DNA of 14,103 bases, taken from positions 1-14,103 of the forward strand of contig JAYVYR010000084.1 in assembly GCA_043784065.1 (NCBI GenBank), in the 5' to 3' direction. This stretch comes from Bog-756 sp043784065. GTDB lineage: Bacteria > Actinomycetota > Acidimicrobiia > Acidimicrobiales > RAAP-2. Each line of letters opens with the position of its first letter. The first letter of the stretch is position 1. Below the pieces are notes generated by a model. That model had not been told where the DNA came from. It did not search any database and worked only from the letters and a program-made list of their open reading frames with translations. The translations under genes were made by a program, and so were the position numbers. Positions 1 through 7,480 of this stretch are shown here, piece after piece.

Positions 1-1035
1 GGTGGATGAGAAACCGGTTGCAGCTCGGTCGCCCCGGACGGCCCGTAGGACCGACCGCCCGCCCAGGCCGATTGCGGCGATGACGGCCAATGAGGCCAAC
101 GGGGCCAGGGCTACCGTGGTGTAGGCGGCGAATGTCCCAAGATTGAGCGGGCCGTTGGGGGCGTGATCGAGGACTGATGTGGCGCGCATCGCGCCCCAAC
201 TCTCACTCCGGGTGGCCAGCCACCATCGCCAGATCCCCCCCGGCTGGGCCAGCACCATGGGCACGAACCACACCGTCATGGCCACGGCCCCGGCGGCCAA
301 GGCGACGACCGCATGGCCGACGCGGCGGACAGAGCCGGCCATGGCAACCAGGGCCAACACGGCGAAGGCGAGAACGACGGACTGTCGGAATCCTGCCGCC
401 AGACCGAGCGCGGCCAAGGCCGCGGCCCCGTGCCACGACCCCGGGCGGGCCCGCCAGGCCAGGATCATCAGCAACGGGGCTACGGCCAGGTCGAACGAGT
501 ACGTGGAGATGATCGACCCGCTGAACCAGGCGAACGGCGACGTGGCGATCACGATGCCGGCTGCCAGCCCGACCCAGCGGCTGCCCAAATCGCGCCCGGC
601 CGCCACCACAAGTCCGGCGGCCAGGGCCGAGGCCAGTGCTGCCACCAAGATAAGCGAGTCGACGGTGCTCAGCCCCGTGATGCGAACAAGGCGCCCGGCC
701 TCGACGTACAGCCAGTACCCGGGTGGCTGGGGGCGACCGTGATTCACATCGAAGTGGGAGACGGCGGCGGCGTACTGAGCGGAGTCCCAGTCGGTGGGGC
801 CGGTGGCGGCAGTGGCAAGGCGGGCGGCCAGTGTGGCCATTCCCACTACCCAGGGTGCCACCAGGTCGAGGACCTGAAGCCGCACCCGGCTGGCGCGGTC
901 GGAAGCCACGCGACCCGGGCGTCGGACTCGTGGTGGGCTCCGGTCGGGGAAGCGGCGGGCAGGCGTCAAGGCGATGGACGGAGCCCCGACCGCAGGTGTC
1001 GAACCGGCGGTGGTGGCGATCCGGTCGAAGCGCAT
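1..1035 (-). CDS. GT-C fold membrane glycosyltransferase (PMT/RgtA-D-like), C-terminus cut by window edge
   Basis: The minus strand is open from the ATG at 1035 to the window edge: 345 codons, no stop. After an Arg/Pro-rich N-terminus, the first membrane segment spans about residues 53-75. It is followed by D82-W-D84-S in the first extracytoplasmic loop and then GRPQPPGYW (100-108). An acidic pair plus a PPGY motif just after TM1 is typical of the GT-C families PMT_2 and RgtA/B/C/D, which transfer sugars from polyprenyl-phosphate donors outside the membrane. More hydrophobic segments follow (for example 124-142 and 150-163). Full members usually have 450-600 residues, so roughly a quarter or more is probably missing. 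There is no Shine-Dalgarno, but a -10-like TATCCT lies 5 nt upstream of the ATG, so the message may be leaderless. The gene is divergent from the repeat-protein gene. Family is fairly sure; donor and acceptor are unknown. Confidence 0.8.
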   Translation of the reverse strand, partial: MRFDRIATTAGSTPAVGAPSIALTPARRFPDRSPPRVRRPGRVASDRASRVRLQVLDLVAPWVVGMATLAARLATAATGPTDWDSAQYAAAVSHFDVNHGRPQPPGYWLYVEAGRLVRITGLSTVDSLILVAALASALAAGLVVAAGRDLGSRWVGLAAGIVIATSPFAWFSGSIISTYSFDLAVAPLLMILAWRARPGSWHGAAALAALGLAAGFRQSVVLAFAVLALVAMAGSVRRVGHAVVALAAGAVAMTVWFVPMVLAQPGGIWRWWLATRSESWGAMRATSVLDHAPNGPLNLGTFAAYTTVALAPLASLAVIAAIGLGGRSVLRAVRGDRAATGFSST

Positions 1036-1040
1036 GCCGC

Positions 1041-1046
1041 AGGATA
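1041..1046 (-). promoter_or_regulatory. -10-like box for the glycosyltransferase gene, possible leaderless start
   Basis: On the minus strand TATCCT ends 5 nt before the ATG at 1035. A transcript would therefore start at or next to the start codon, which fits the absence of a ribosome binding site. No convincing -35 box is visible (TGGAAA lies 16 nt upstream). Weak evidence. Confidence 0.3.
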
Positions 1047-1239
1047 GCGACTGCACGCGCCGTTTCCAGGTACCTTCGCAGCGCAGGCGGTGGTCGGGAG
1101 CGACGCGAATTTGATTCAGTTCTCACGGGTTCCGGCCGATACCACCGGTGGACGAGTGGTTGCTCGGAGACCGTCGCGCGCCGCAGTGGTGGCGTCGCGG
1201 GCACCGGGACCATCACCAAGGACGGAACGGGGAGCACAG

Positions 1240-3534
1240 ATGGGCCAGGACACGCCGGCAGGAATCACAGGACCATTGTCGCGTCGCCATCGGCGACGCA
1301 CGTCATCTCGGATGGCGCGAGGCCTGGTGGTTACGGCCATGGCCGCAGTGGTGGCACCGGTAGTTGCGTCGAACGGATCCCCACAGGCCGGTGCCGCGCC
1401 CGCCCCCCGGATCCCGAGCATCTCGCTTGCATGGCAGCAGATCCTGGCCGACGGTGGCCAACCGATCGCCGAGAGTTCGCCTTCGGTTGCCACCCTCGAC
1501 GGCGGCGGCAAATCAGTGGTGGTCGGCGACCGGGCGGGCAGCGTCTACGGCTTCCACCTGTCCGACGGCTCTGGCGTGGCCGGTTGGCCCGCCCGCCTCG
1601 GCGCGCCTGTCGATTCGACGCCCTCGGCCAGTCCGAACGGCACGGGTACCGACAACATCTACGCCGGGACCGGCAACGCTGCCCAGCCTTCCGTCGGTGG
1701 CTACGTAGGCATCACGAATTCCGGCCACCAGATCTGGGCGCGGCCGGCGACCGACCCCAACGGGAATCACGGGGTCCAGGCCTCATTGGCTGTCGGTTCA
1801 ATCCAGGGAATCCAGTCCGTCGTCGCTCCTTCGCTCGGCCAGGACGCGTACGCGCTCAATTCTGGCAATGGAGCGACGTTGCCAGGGTGGCCGTTCTTCA
1901 CCGCAGACTCCGGATTCTCCACGGCATCGTTGGCCGACCTCTATGGCAACGGTGGCACCGAAATCGTCCAGGGAGGCGACTCGACGTTCGGCAACGCGTT
2001 CAACACGCAGTATTACAATGGTGGTCATATCCGCGTCCTCGGGACCGGTGGAAACCTCATCTGTTCGCACGACACGGACCAGACGGTCGATTCATCGCCC
2101 GCCGTGGGGAACTTCCTCGGCGGAAGCGCAACGGGCATCGTCGTCGGGACCGGCACCTACTACCCGGTCGGCGGACCTTCGACTCCCGCTCTGGACACCA
2201 ACAAGCTCATCGCCATGGATACCCACTGCAACGTGGCCTGGCGAGTCGACCTGGGTGGCAGCACCCAGTCGAGCCCGGCCATCGGTGATGTCCTGGGCAA
2301 CAACGCCGACCAGGTGATCGAGGGCGTCGACACCGGATCCGGGGGCCTTGTGTGGGCCCTCAACGGCTCGAACGGTGCCGCTCTGCCCGGCTGGCCGGTG
2401 GCCACCCCCGGCCGCATCATCGGCAGTGTCACCACCGCCGACCTGACCGGGGGCGGCTACAACGATGTCCTGGTTCCGACAACCTCCGGACTGGAGATCA
2501 TCGATGGCAAGACGGCCCAGATCGTCGCCACGCTGGGCAACGGCGTAGTTGGCCTGCAGAACTCGGCGCTAGTCACGACTGATCCGAACGGTTCAATCGG
2601 TATCACCATCGCCGGATATGGTGCCGGGAACGAGGGAGTCATCCAGCACTATGTGGTGGCAGGCTCCGCCGGTCATGGGCTGGGAATGCGGTCGTGGCCG
2701 CAGTTCCACCAGAACTCGCAGCTGACGGGATGGTTGAATTCCGATACCCCTGGCCACCTCAACTCGCCGATCGTGGCGATGGCAGGCACACCGAGCGGCA
2801 AGGGCTACTGGAATGTGGCCGCCGACGGTGGGATGTTCTCGTTCGGTGATGCCAGCTTCCACGGCTCGATGGGCGGTCGTCCACTGGCCCGCCCCGTCGT
2901 GGGTATGGCTGCGACGCCGGATGGTCAGGGCTATGTGGAAGTGGCGTCCGACGGCGGCCTGTTCGCATTCGGAAATGCCGGGTTCCACGGGTCGATGGGC
3001 GGGCAAGCCCTGTCGCAGCCGGTGGTGGGACTGGCCGTGACCCCAGATGGCCTGGGCTACTGGGAGGTGGCGGCTGACGGCGGCCTGTTCGCCTTCGGCG
3101 ATGCCGGCTTCTACGGTTCGACCGGAGCCCTTCATCTCAACCGGCCTATCGTTTCCATGGCTCCGACGCCCGATGGAAGGGGCTACTGGCTGGTGGCCTC
3201 CGATGGCGGGATCTTTGCCTTCGGTGACGCCGGCTTCTTTGGTTCCATGGGCGGCATACCCATCAACCGGCCTATCGTGGCCATGTCGGCCAACGGATCT
3301 AGCGGTTACTGGCTTACCGCTGCGGACGGTGGGGTGTTCAGTTTCGGCACCGCTCCGTTCTTCGGTTCGACGGGCAGCCTGACGCTGGCGCTCCCCATCG
3401 TCGGGATGGCGCCCGGCCCGCGGGGCGGCGGCTACTGGATGGCGGCGGCCGACGGCGGACTCTTCGCCTTCGGTAGCGCCGGCTTCTACGGATCGATGCC
3501 CCAGGTTTTGGCGGCTCCCGTAGGAGTCGACTGA
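1240..3534 (+). CDS. Exported beta-propeller protein with six C-terminal 42-residue surface repeats
   Basis: 764 residues. The ATG at 1240 has GGGGAG 5 nt upstream and leads into an Arg-rich n-region (15-27), a hydrophobic core (28-43) and an Ala-rich cleavage region, so it is exported. The open frame begins earlier (1090), but that part looks non-coding. Residues about 55-505 are Gly/Asp-rich with recurring SSPSVATLDGGG, ADLYGNGGTEIV and DLTGGGYNDVLV motifs, typical of FG-GAP/VCBS or PQQ-like beta-propellers. They close with WPQFHQNSQLTGW, a common last-blade signature. From residue 522 come six copies of GYWxVAxDGGxFxFGxAxFxGS, ending at the C-terminus. No catalytic motif was recognised. 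It probably acts as a wall-associated binding or scaffold protein. The next gene carries the same repeat module, which suggests a shared location. Propeller class is moderately sure; function is unknown. Confidence 0.8.
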   Translation: MGQDTPAGITGPLSRRHRRRTSSRMARGLVVTAMAAVVAPVVASNGSPQAGAAPAPRIPSISLAWQQILADGGQPIAESSPSVATLDGGGKSVVVGDRAGSVYGFHLSDGSGVAGWPARLGAPVDSTPSASPNGTGTDNIYAGTGNAAQPSVGGYVGITNSGHQIWARPATDPNGNHGVQASLAVGSIQGIQSVVAPSLGQDAYALNSGNGATLPGWPFFTADSGFSTASLADLYGNGGTEIVQGGDSTFGNAFNTQYYNGGHIRVLGTGGNLICSHDTDQTVDSSPAVGNFLGGSATGIVVGTGTYYPVGGPSTPALDTNKLIAMDTHCNVAWRVDLGGSTQSSPAIGDVLGNNADQVIEGVDTGSGGLVWALNGSNGAALPGWPVATPGRIIGSVTTADLTGGGYNDVLVPTTSGLEIIDGKTAQIVATLGNGVVGLQNSALVTTDPNGSIGITIAGYGAGNEGVIQHYVVAGSAGHGLGMRSWPQFHQNSQLTGWLNSDTPGHLNSPIVAMAGTPSGKGYWNVAADGGMFSFGDASFHGSMGGRPLARPVVGMAATPDGQGYVEVASDGGLFAFGNAGFHGSMGGQALSQPVVGLAVTPDGLGYWEVAADGGLFAFGDAGFYGSTGALHLNRPIVSMAPTPDGRGYWLVASDGGIFAFGDAGFFGSMGGIPINRPIVAMSANGSSGYWLTAADGGVFSFGTAPFFGSTGSLTLALPIVGMAPGPRGGGYWMAAADGGLFAFGSAGFYGSMPQVLAAPVGVD
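2761..3516 (+). repeat. Six in-frame 126-bp (42-aa) repeats in the propeller protein
   Basis: GYW/GYV codons start at 2803, 2929, 3055, 3181, 3304 and 3430, so the period is 126 bp except one 123-bp unit (41 aa). Consensus is GYWxVAxDGGxFAFGDAGF, then GS and a loop with NRPIVGMAxTPDG. Copies differ at many third positions, so they are old enough to have diverged. The same module forms the C-terminus of the next protein. Confidence 0.93.
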
Positions 3535-3553
3535 GCCATCCGGTCAGGTCGAG

Positions 3554-3585
3554 ACCGGTTCCGGCGTCATCGACCGCCGGCCGGT
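3554..3585 (+). terminator. Hairpin after the propeller-repeat gene, probable terminator without U-tract
   Basis: ACCGG (3554-3558) pairs with CCGGT (3581-3585). After a TT bulge, CCGGCG (3561-3566) pairs with CGCCGG (3575-3580), leaving an 8-nt loop. It lies 20 nt past the stop codon. There is no T run, which is frequent in GC-rich actinobacterial terminators. Confidence 0.6.
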
Positions 3586-3633
3586 GACGCAGGTCAGGAC
3601 AGGGGTGTCCCGCGCTCGGGCGGTCTGCCGTCG

Positions 3634-3639
3634 TATTAT
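3634..3639 (+). promoter_or_regulatory. -10 box TATTAT just before the SpoIID-domain gene
   Basis: TATTAT differs from TATAAT at one position and stands out in GC-rich surroundings. Eight bases separate it from the GTG at 3648, so initiation would fall at or beside that codon. This supports a leaderless message and the GTG start. No -35 consensus is visible at the expected distance. Confidence 0.5.
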
Positions 3640-3647
3640 TGTCCACC

Positions 3648-5726
3648 GTGTCACAACTGCGAATAAGGGACGCGTCCCCCCGGTCGACTAACTGGCTTGA
3701 AGGTCGGAATGGGATCCGCCGTCGCTGGTCGGGACTCGCGACCGTGGTGGCCGTACTGGCTTCGACCACCGTCTTTGTCGCGGTCGCCCCTCCGGCTGGG
3801 GCCTACCCGTCGAATTCGGTCAGCCTCACCGGCCACGGCTACGGCCACGGCCGGGGCATGGGCCAGTGGGGAGCGTTCGGTTACGCCTACACCGGTACGC
3901 CGTGGCAGACCATCGTCTCCCACTTCTATGCGGGGGCCACGCCGACATTGACTACGGCGCAACAGGAGGCGACGTCCGTCCGGGTGGCCCTGACGGAGAA
4001 CAACGGGAATGACGTCATCGTCACGTCCGCAAGCGGGTTCACCGTGGCGGGAAGTCACGTCAATGGAAATCAATTCGTGATCATGCAACGAGACGGTTCG
4101 GGCGCCTGGAACCTCCGGACCGGGCCGTCGTGCGGGGGACCATGGACCTTGCTCACCACCGGTGTGACTGCCCCTCAGGCCACGCCCGACGTCAACGCGC
4201 CGATCGGTGACCCCAACGCCGCCAACCTCGCCCTCCAGCTCTGTCAGGGCCGGGGCGGCAGCGACAATTTCTTCATGCGTGGTGGCCTGCAGGCGGTGTA
4301 CAACTCGGTTGGCGAGGCCCGCACCGTGAATAGCGTGCCGCTCGAGGACTACATCGTGGGCGTGGTGCCCAACGAGTCGCCAGCCTACTGGGGCACGCAG
4401 GGCGTCAACCCCGGACCTCAGGGCCGCCCGGGCGGCTACCAGGAGCTGGAGGCCCAGGCGGTGGCCGCCCGGTCCTACGTTATGGCCGCACTGGGCTCCT
4501 ACGGCGGTTACGCCGACACCTGCGACCAGTCCTGTCAGACCTACCTCGGACTGAGGAACGAGAGCCCGCTGACCGACTCCGCCACCCTCGACACGCTCGG
4601 GTACGTGATGGAGGTCGGCACCAAGATCATGACCACCGAGTACTCGGCCTCGACGGGCGGCTATTCGGCACCGGGCACGTTTCCGGCGGTGCCCGACACC
4701 GGCGATTCGGTCTGCCCGCCGGGGGTCAATGGCGCGTGCAACTCCAACCACACCTGGAAGGTGACGATCCCGGTCGCCTCCATCGAGTCCACATGGCCGC
4801 AGCTCGGGACGTTGCAGTCAATAGCAATCACATCTCGGAACGGAAACGGCGACTGGGGCGGCCGGGTCCTGTCCATGACACTGGTCGGTACGTCGCAGAA
4901 TGTAGTGGTGACCGGCGACCAATTTGCCGCCTCATTCAATCTGTTGTCGGATTGGTTCACATCCACCAACTCCCTGCCTTCTCCGGCGGTCGCAATTGCG
5001 GCCACGTCCGACAGTCTGGGTTACTGGATGAATGGTTCGGACGGTTCGGTGGCGGCCTTCGGCGATGCCGGGTTCTTGGGGTCAGCCGCAGGCCTGACCC
5101 TGGCCGCCCCCGTGGTTGGGCTGGCCATAACGCCCGACAACAAGGGTTACTGGGAGGTGGCCTCCGACGGCGGGATTTTTGCCTACGGCACCGCCGCCTT
5201 CCACGGTTCCACGGGGAGTCTGCGTCTCAACCGCCCCATCGTGGGCATGGCCCGGACAGCCAGTGGCGACGGGTACTGGCTGGTGGCCTCCGACGGCGGC
5301 ATCTTCAGTTACGGCGACGCCCGGTTCTACGGTTCCACCGGGTCGATCTCCCTCAACCGGCCCGTCGTGGGAATGGCGCCTACGCCGGACGGCGCGGGCT
5401 ACTGGTTGGTGGCCTCCGATGGGGGCATCTTCAGCTACGGCGATGCCCAGTTCTACGGTTCCATGGGAGCCCACCAGCTCAACGCTCCGATTGTCGGGAT
5501 GTCCTCGGTCTCCATCGGCACCGGCTACCGGTTGGTGGCCTCCGACGGCGGAATCTTCGCTTTCGGCACCGCCGGCTTCTACGGTTCGGCCGGGGCGCTC
5601 CAACTGGTCCGACCGATTGTCGGGATGTCCGCGCCGCCGGATGCAACGGGCTACTGGTTGGTGGCCTCCGATGGGGGGATCTTCAGTTACGGGAGCGCCG
5701 CTTTCTTCGGTTCCGGAGCCGGCTGA
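3648..5726 (+). CDS. Exported SpoIID/LytB-domain protein with six C-terminal 42-residue repeats
   Basis: 692 residues from GTG 3648; TTG 3639 is a less likely alternative because it overlaps the -10 box. No Shine-Dalgarno is seen. A signal peptide (RRRW, hydrophobic core, PAGA-YP) is followed by GHGYGHGRGMGQWGAFGYA, a motif found in many SpoIID-family proteins. The SpoIID core has PLEDYIVGVVPNESP, where E243 aligns with the glycan-cleaving Glu of Bacillus subtilis SpoIID, then LEAQAVAARSYV, CDQSCQTYLG and TTEYSASTGGYS. Two cysteine pairs (CDQSC, VCPPGVNGAC) suggest extracytoplasmic disulfides. In spore formers SpoIID is a lytic transglycosylase acting on peptidoglycan. Nothing here suggests sporulation, so a wall-remodelling or wall-binding role is inferred. 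Six repeats like those of the upstream protein fill the C-terminus. Confidence 0.88.
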   Translation: MSQLRIRDASPRSTNWLEGRNGIRRRWSGLATVVAVLASTTVFVAVAPPAGAYPSNSVSLTGHGYGHGRGMGQWGAFGYAYTGTPWQTIVSHFYAGATPTLTTAQQEATSVRVALTENNGNDVIVTSASGFTVAGSHVNGNQFVIMQRDGSGAWNLRTGPSCGGPWTLLTTGVTAPQATPDVNAPIGDPNAANLALQLCQGRGGSDNFFMRGGLQAVYNSVGEARTVNSVPLEDYIVGVVPNESPAYWGTQGVNPGPQGRPGGYQELEAQAVAARSYVMAALGSYGGYADTCDQSCQTYLGLRNESPLTDSATLDTLGYVMEVGTKIMTTEYSASTGGYSAPGTFPAVPDTGDSVCPPGVNGACNSNHTWKVTIPVASIESTWPQLGTLQSIAITSRNGNGDWGGRVLSMTLVGTSQNVVVTGDQFAASFNLLSDWFTSTNSLPSPAVAIAATSDSLGYWMNGSDGSVAAFGDAGFLGSAAGLTLAAPVVGLAITPDNKGYWEVASDGGIFAYGTAAFHGSTGSLRLNRPIVGMARTASGDGYWLVASDGGIFSYGDARFYGSTGSISLNRPVVGMAPTPDGAGYWLVASDGGIFSYGDAQFYGSMGAHQLNAPIVGMSSVSIGTGYRLVASDGGIFAFGTAGFYGSAGALQLVRPIVGMSAPPDATGYWLVASDGGIFSYGSAAFFGSGAG
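4975..5723 (+). repeat. Six in-frame 126-bp (42-aa) repeats in the SpoIID-domain protein
   Basis: GYW/GYR codons start at 5019, 5145, 5271, 5397, 5523 and 5649, spaced exactly 126 bp. Copies 4 and 6 share about 31 identical bases (5395-5425 and 5647-5677), suggesting fairly recent duplication or gene conversion. The first copy is the most diverged (YWMNGSDGSVAAFGDAGF). Confidence 0.93.
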
Positions 5727-5749
5727 GGCGGGTGGGCGCCGGGCCCGCC
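5727..5749. terminator. Hairpin between convergent genes, probable bidirectional terminator
   Basis: GGCGGG (5727-5732) pairs with CCCGCC (5744-5749) around an 11-nt GC-rich loop. It sits directly after the SpoIID-domain stop and 22 bp before the stop of the convergent beta-helix gene. No T run is present on either strand. Confidence 0.5.
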
Positions 5750-5771
5750 AGAGACAGTTCCGGGGTCACAA

Positions 5772-7349
5772 CTACGGGAGGATGGTGACCGCCGACGTGG
5801 CATCGGCAAATCCGGGTGGACCACTGAATGGGCTGGCGATGAATGTGAGGTGGCCGCCATTCTTGACCCCCCAGGAGTACCCGGCTGGCGCAACAAGCCT
5901 AGGTAGGGGACGGCTGATCATGGTCCTGTTGAAGGTCACGTTTCCGCCCCGGGGCATGTAGATCCCCGCGGGCGGCAACCCGTGGTAGCAGGGGCGCATG
6001 GTGAATGTCCCGCGATTGAACGTAATCGGGAAGGTGCTCCCATTGCCGAGGATGATCCCGCCACGGATGTGGGAGTCGTTGAAGGTCACGGGACCGCTCA
6101 GGTAGTTGACAAGGCTGACCCCGCCTGCCGTCACGTTGTTGAAGACGATGTTGCCCATACCGATCCCCGGTAGATCACTCTCGGCGTCGATGCCCCGGTC
6201 GGCTTGGCTCACGACGTTGACGTTCGTGAACGTGGCATTGGACAGGAAGGCTGTCGTGATCCCCTGCCTCCCGGCGTTAGTGATCGTTACGTTGCTCACG
6301 GTCACATTGGTGGCGGGCACCTTGCGGATGGTGGACCAGAACTCCAACCCGTCCCCATAGGTGTTCAGGGTCGTCACGTTGGTGATGGTGACGTGGTCCG
6401 AGGAGAGAACATCAATCCCGGCCTGGTTGACCAACTCTGGGTGGTAACCGCCGGCGGTGTTCGACCCAACGATGTGTACGTTCTGGATCGTCACATGATG
6501 GGTGTCCTTCACCTTGAAGATTGCCTGCAAACCTCCGCCAGCCTTCTCACCAGGACGCGGGCCGGGCACGGTAGTGGAGTCGACGAACGTCCCACCGTCG
6601 ATGGTCACCGGGTTGCGGATGACGATGCCGTAGGGGACCGAGTAGCAACCGTTGCCGTGGAACGTGCCGCCAGCCGGTAGAGCAGCGATAGTGGAGCTGG
6701 GGTCGGGTTGGCAGGCCGATGGTTGCGGGGGAGCGGGAACCGAGGCGGCGTCGGGAGGTGTTGTCGAGGAGGGGACCAGGACGCTCGGCGTTCTCGGCCC
6801 CGTTGTCGGTTGCGATGTGCTCATAGCGATCGGGGTCGGCCCAACGGCGGTCCCGGCAGGGGCGGCGGGCGCCGTGGCCGGGGCTCCGGTCGTTGGAGCT
6901 GTCGTGGCGGAGGTGATGCCTGCGAGGGTGGTGGACGTGGTGGACGTGGTGGACGTGGTGGACGTGGTGGACGTGGTGGACGGCACGGCTGGGGCAGGTG
7001 CCGAGGGGGTGATGCCAGCGAGCGTGGTGGACGTGATGGACGGCACGGCTGGGGTAGGTGTCGAGGGGGCCATCGGTGAGACCAGAGTGGCGGACGTGGC
7101 GGTCAGCACGGTGTCGGTGGACAGGGGGACCGCTGTGCTTGCGCTGTCCAGAATGGCCGACGCCGACCCGATCGCAGTGCGGTCGAGCGCACTTGCGATG
7201 GCGCCGTCGTGGGCGCCGGTGGTCACGGCAATTCCGCTGATGGACGCAAGTGCCGCCAGCATGGTCGCGGCCAGCAGGCTGATCCGGCGAACCACCGGTG
7301 GCCTGGACCCGGCATCGTGACGCGTGAGTCTCTTGTGCACCTGCAACAT
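5772..7349 (-). CDS. Exported Ser/Thr/Pro-rich right-handed parallel beta-helix protein under riboswitch control
   Basis: 525 residues. A basic N-terminus (HKRLTRHDAG, PPVVRR) and a hydrophobic segment (about 24-44) form a signal peptide or membrane anchor. Residues about 70-215 are an Ala/Ser/Thr/Pro-rich linker with an STT tract (about 124-141), resembling wall-spanning or glycosylated stalks. The C-terminal ~310 residues repeat VTIxNVxIxN-type strands (VTIDGGTF, VTIQNVHIVGS, VTITNVTTLN, VTVSNVTITN, ATFTNVNVVS), with YGDGLEFW (about 331) and RGIDAE (about 385). This is the PbH1/pectate-lyase-like beta-helix pattern. The acidic residues in those turns could be catalytic (polysaccharide lyase or hydrolase), but a substrate cannot be named; adhesin is the alternative. 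The gene is monocistronic, convergent with the SpoIID-domain gene, and preceded by a roughly 165-nt leader holding a c-di-GMP-I riboswitch. Confidence 0.85.
   Translation of the reverse strand: MLQVHKRLTRHDAGSRPPVVRRISLLAATMLAALASISGIAVTTGAHDGAIASALDRTAIGSASAILDSASTAVPLSTDTVLTATSATLVSPMAPSTPTPAVPSITSTTLAGITPSAPAPAVPSTTSTTSTTSTTSTTSTTLAGITSATTAPTTGAPATAPAAPAGTAVGPTPIAMSTSQPTTGPRTPSVLVPSSTTPPDAASVPAPPQPSACQPDPSSTIAALPAGGTFHGNGCYSVPYGIVIRNPVTIDGGTFVDSTTVPGPRPGEKAGGGLQAIFKVKDTHHVTIQNVHIVGSNTAGGYHPELVNQAGIDVLSSDHVTITNVTTLNTYGDGLEFWSTIRKVPATNVTVSNVTITNAGRQGITTAFLSNATFTNVNVVSQADRGIDAESDLPGIGMGNIVFNNVTAGGVSLVNYLSGPVTFNDSHIRGGIILGNGSTFPITFNRGTFTMRPCYHGLPPAGIYMPRGGNVTFNRTMISRPLPRLVAPAGYSWGVKNGGHLTFIASPFSGPPGFADATSAVTILP
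6928..6981. repeat. Six perfect tandem copies of a 9-bp unit encoding the Ser-Thr-Thr tract
   Basis: GTGGTGGAC is repeated six times without mismatch. On the minus strand it encodes successive STT triplets in the linker of the beta-helix protein. Because the unit is a multiple of three, copy-number changes would alter linker length without shifting frame. Confidence 0.95.
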
Positions 7350-7354
7350 CGCCT

Positions 7355-7371
7355 CTCAGTCTGCCTCTGAG
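7355..7371 (-). promoter_or_regulatory. Hairpin overlapping the ribosome binding region, candidate riboswitch expression platform
   Basis: In the beta-helix mRNA CTCAG pairs with CTGAG around a 7-nt loop. The 3' strand runs into GAGAGG (7357-7352), the only Shine-Dalgarno-like element before the ATG at 7349. Its spacing to the ATG is short (2 nt). Folding would hide part of it, which fits translational control, but a switch mechanism is inferred. Confidence 0.35.
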
Positions 7372-7409
7372 GGCCGGTGTGCAAAGCGTTGACCGGGAAG
7401 GTGCCCGCT

Positions 7410-7480
7410 CCTGCAACCCGGCTGACTCAGAGAGCCCCGTGGTTTTGCGTCCCCTCCTCGCGGAGGGTTTGCCTTGTTGT
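7410..7480 (-). promoter_or_regulatory. Cyclic-di-GMP class I (GEMM-I) riboswitch
   Basis: On the minus strand the order is AAGGCAAACC, a 6-bp stem CCCTCC/GGAGGG closed by a GCGA (GNRA) tetraloop, then GGGACGCAAAACCACGGGG, a second stem, and CAGCCGGGTTGC. This matches the GEMM-I consensus element by element. From my memory of the Vc2 structure, the three ligand-contacting positions are kept: G20 at 7473, A47 at 7446 and C92 at 7413. G rather than A at position 20 favours c-di-GMP over cGAMP. It lies in the leader of the beta-helix gene, 60 nt before the ATG. Downstream, CGGG-N6-CCCG (7407-7394) and a hairpin at the ribosome binding region may form the expression platform. On or off direction cannot be read from sequence. 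Confidence 0.88.

Noticed and set aside
203..1237. 344-codon minus-strand open frame over the left region
   Set aside because: It lies in a different frame from the GT-C protein, is Arg/Pro/His-rich and has no membrane segments; it is a GC-rich shadow.
1090..1239. Upstream in-frame extension of the propeller-repeat protein
   Set aside because: A signal peptide and ribosome binding site fit the ATG at 1240; the extension would bury the signal peptide.
723..2288. 521-codon plus-strand frame overlapping the propeller gene
   Set aside because: Arg/Gly-rich out-of-frame shadow with no family resemblance; the other frame has clear repeats and domains.
3639..3647. TTG 3639 as start of the SpoIID-domain gene
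   Set aside because: It overlaps the -10 box and lacks a ribosome binding site; GTG 3648 fits a leaderless start better, though it is not proven.
3651..4751. 366-codon minus-strand frame opposite the SpoIID gene
   Set aside because: Antisense shadow produced by GC-biased codons; no motifs.
2761..5723. Regular 126-bp repeats as a CRISPR array or DNA satellite
   Set aside because: They are in-frame protein repeats with third-position variation and no spacers.
3648..5726. SpoIID domain as evidence of endospore formation
   Set aside because: The domain is widespread in non-sporulating bacteria, and no other sporulation gene is in the window.
4736..5788. 350-codon frame overlapping the SpoIID repeat array
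   Set aside because: Its apparent repeats only mirror the 126-bp DNA periodicity of the real frame.
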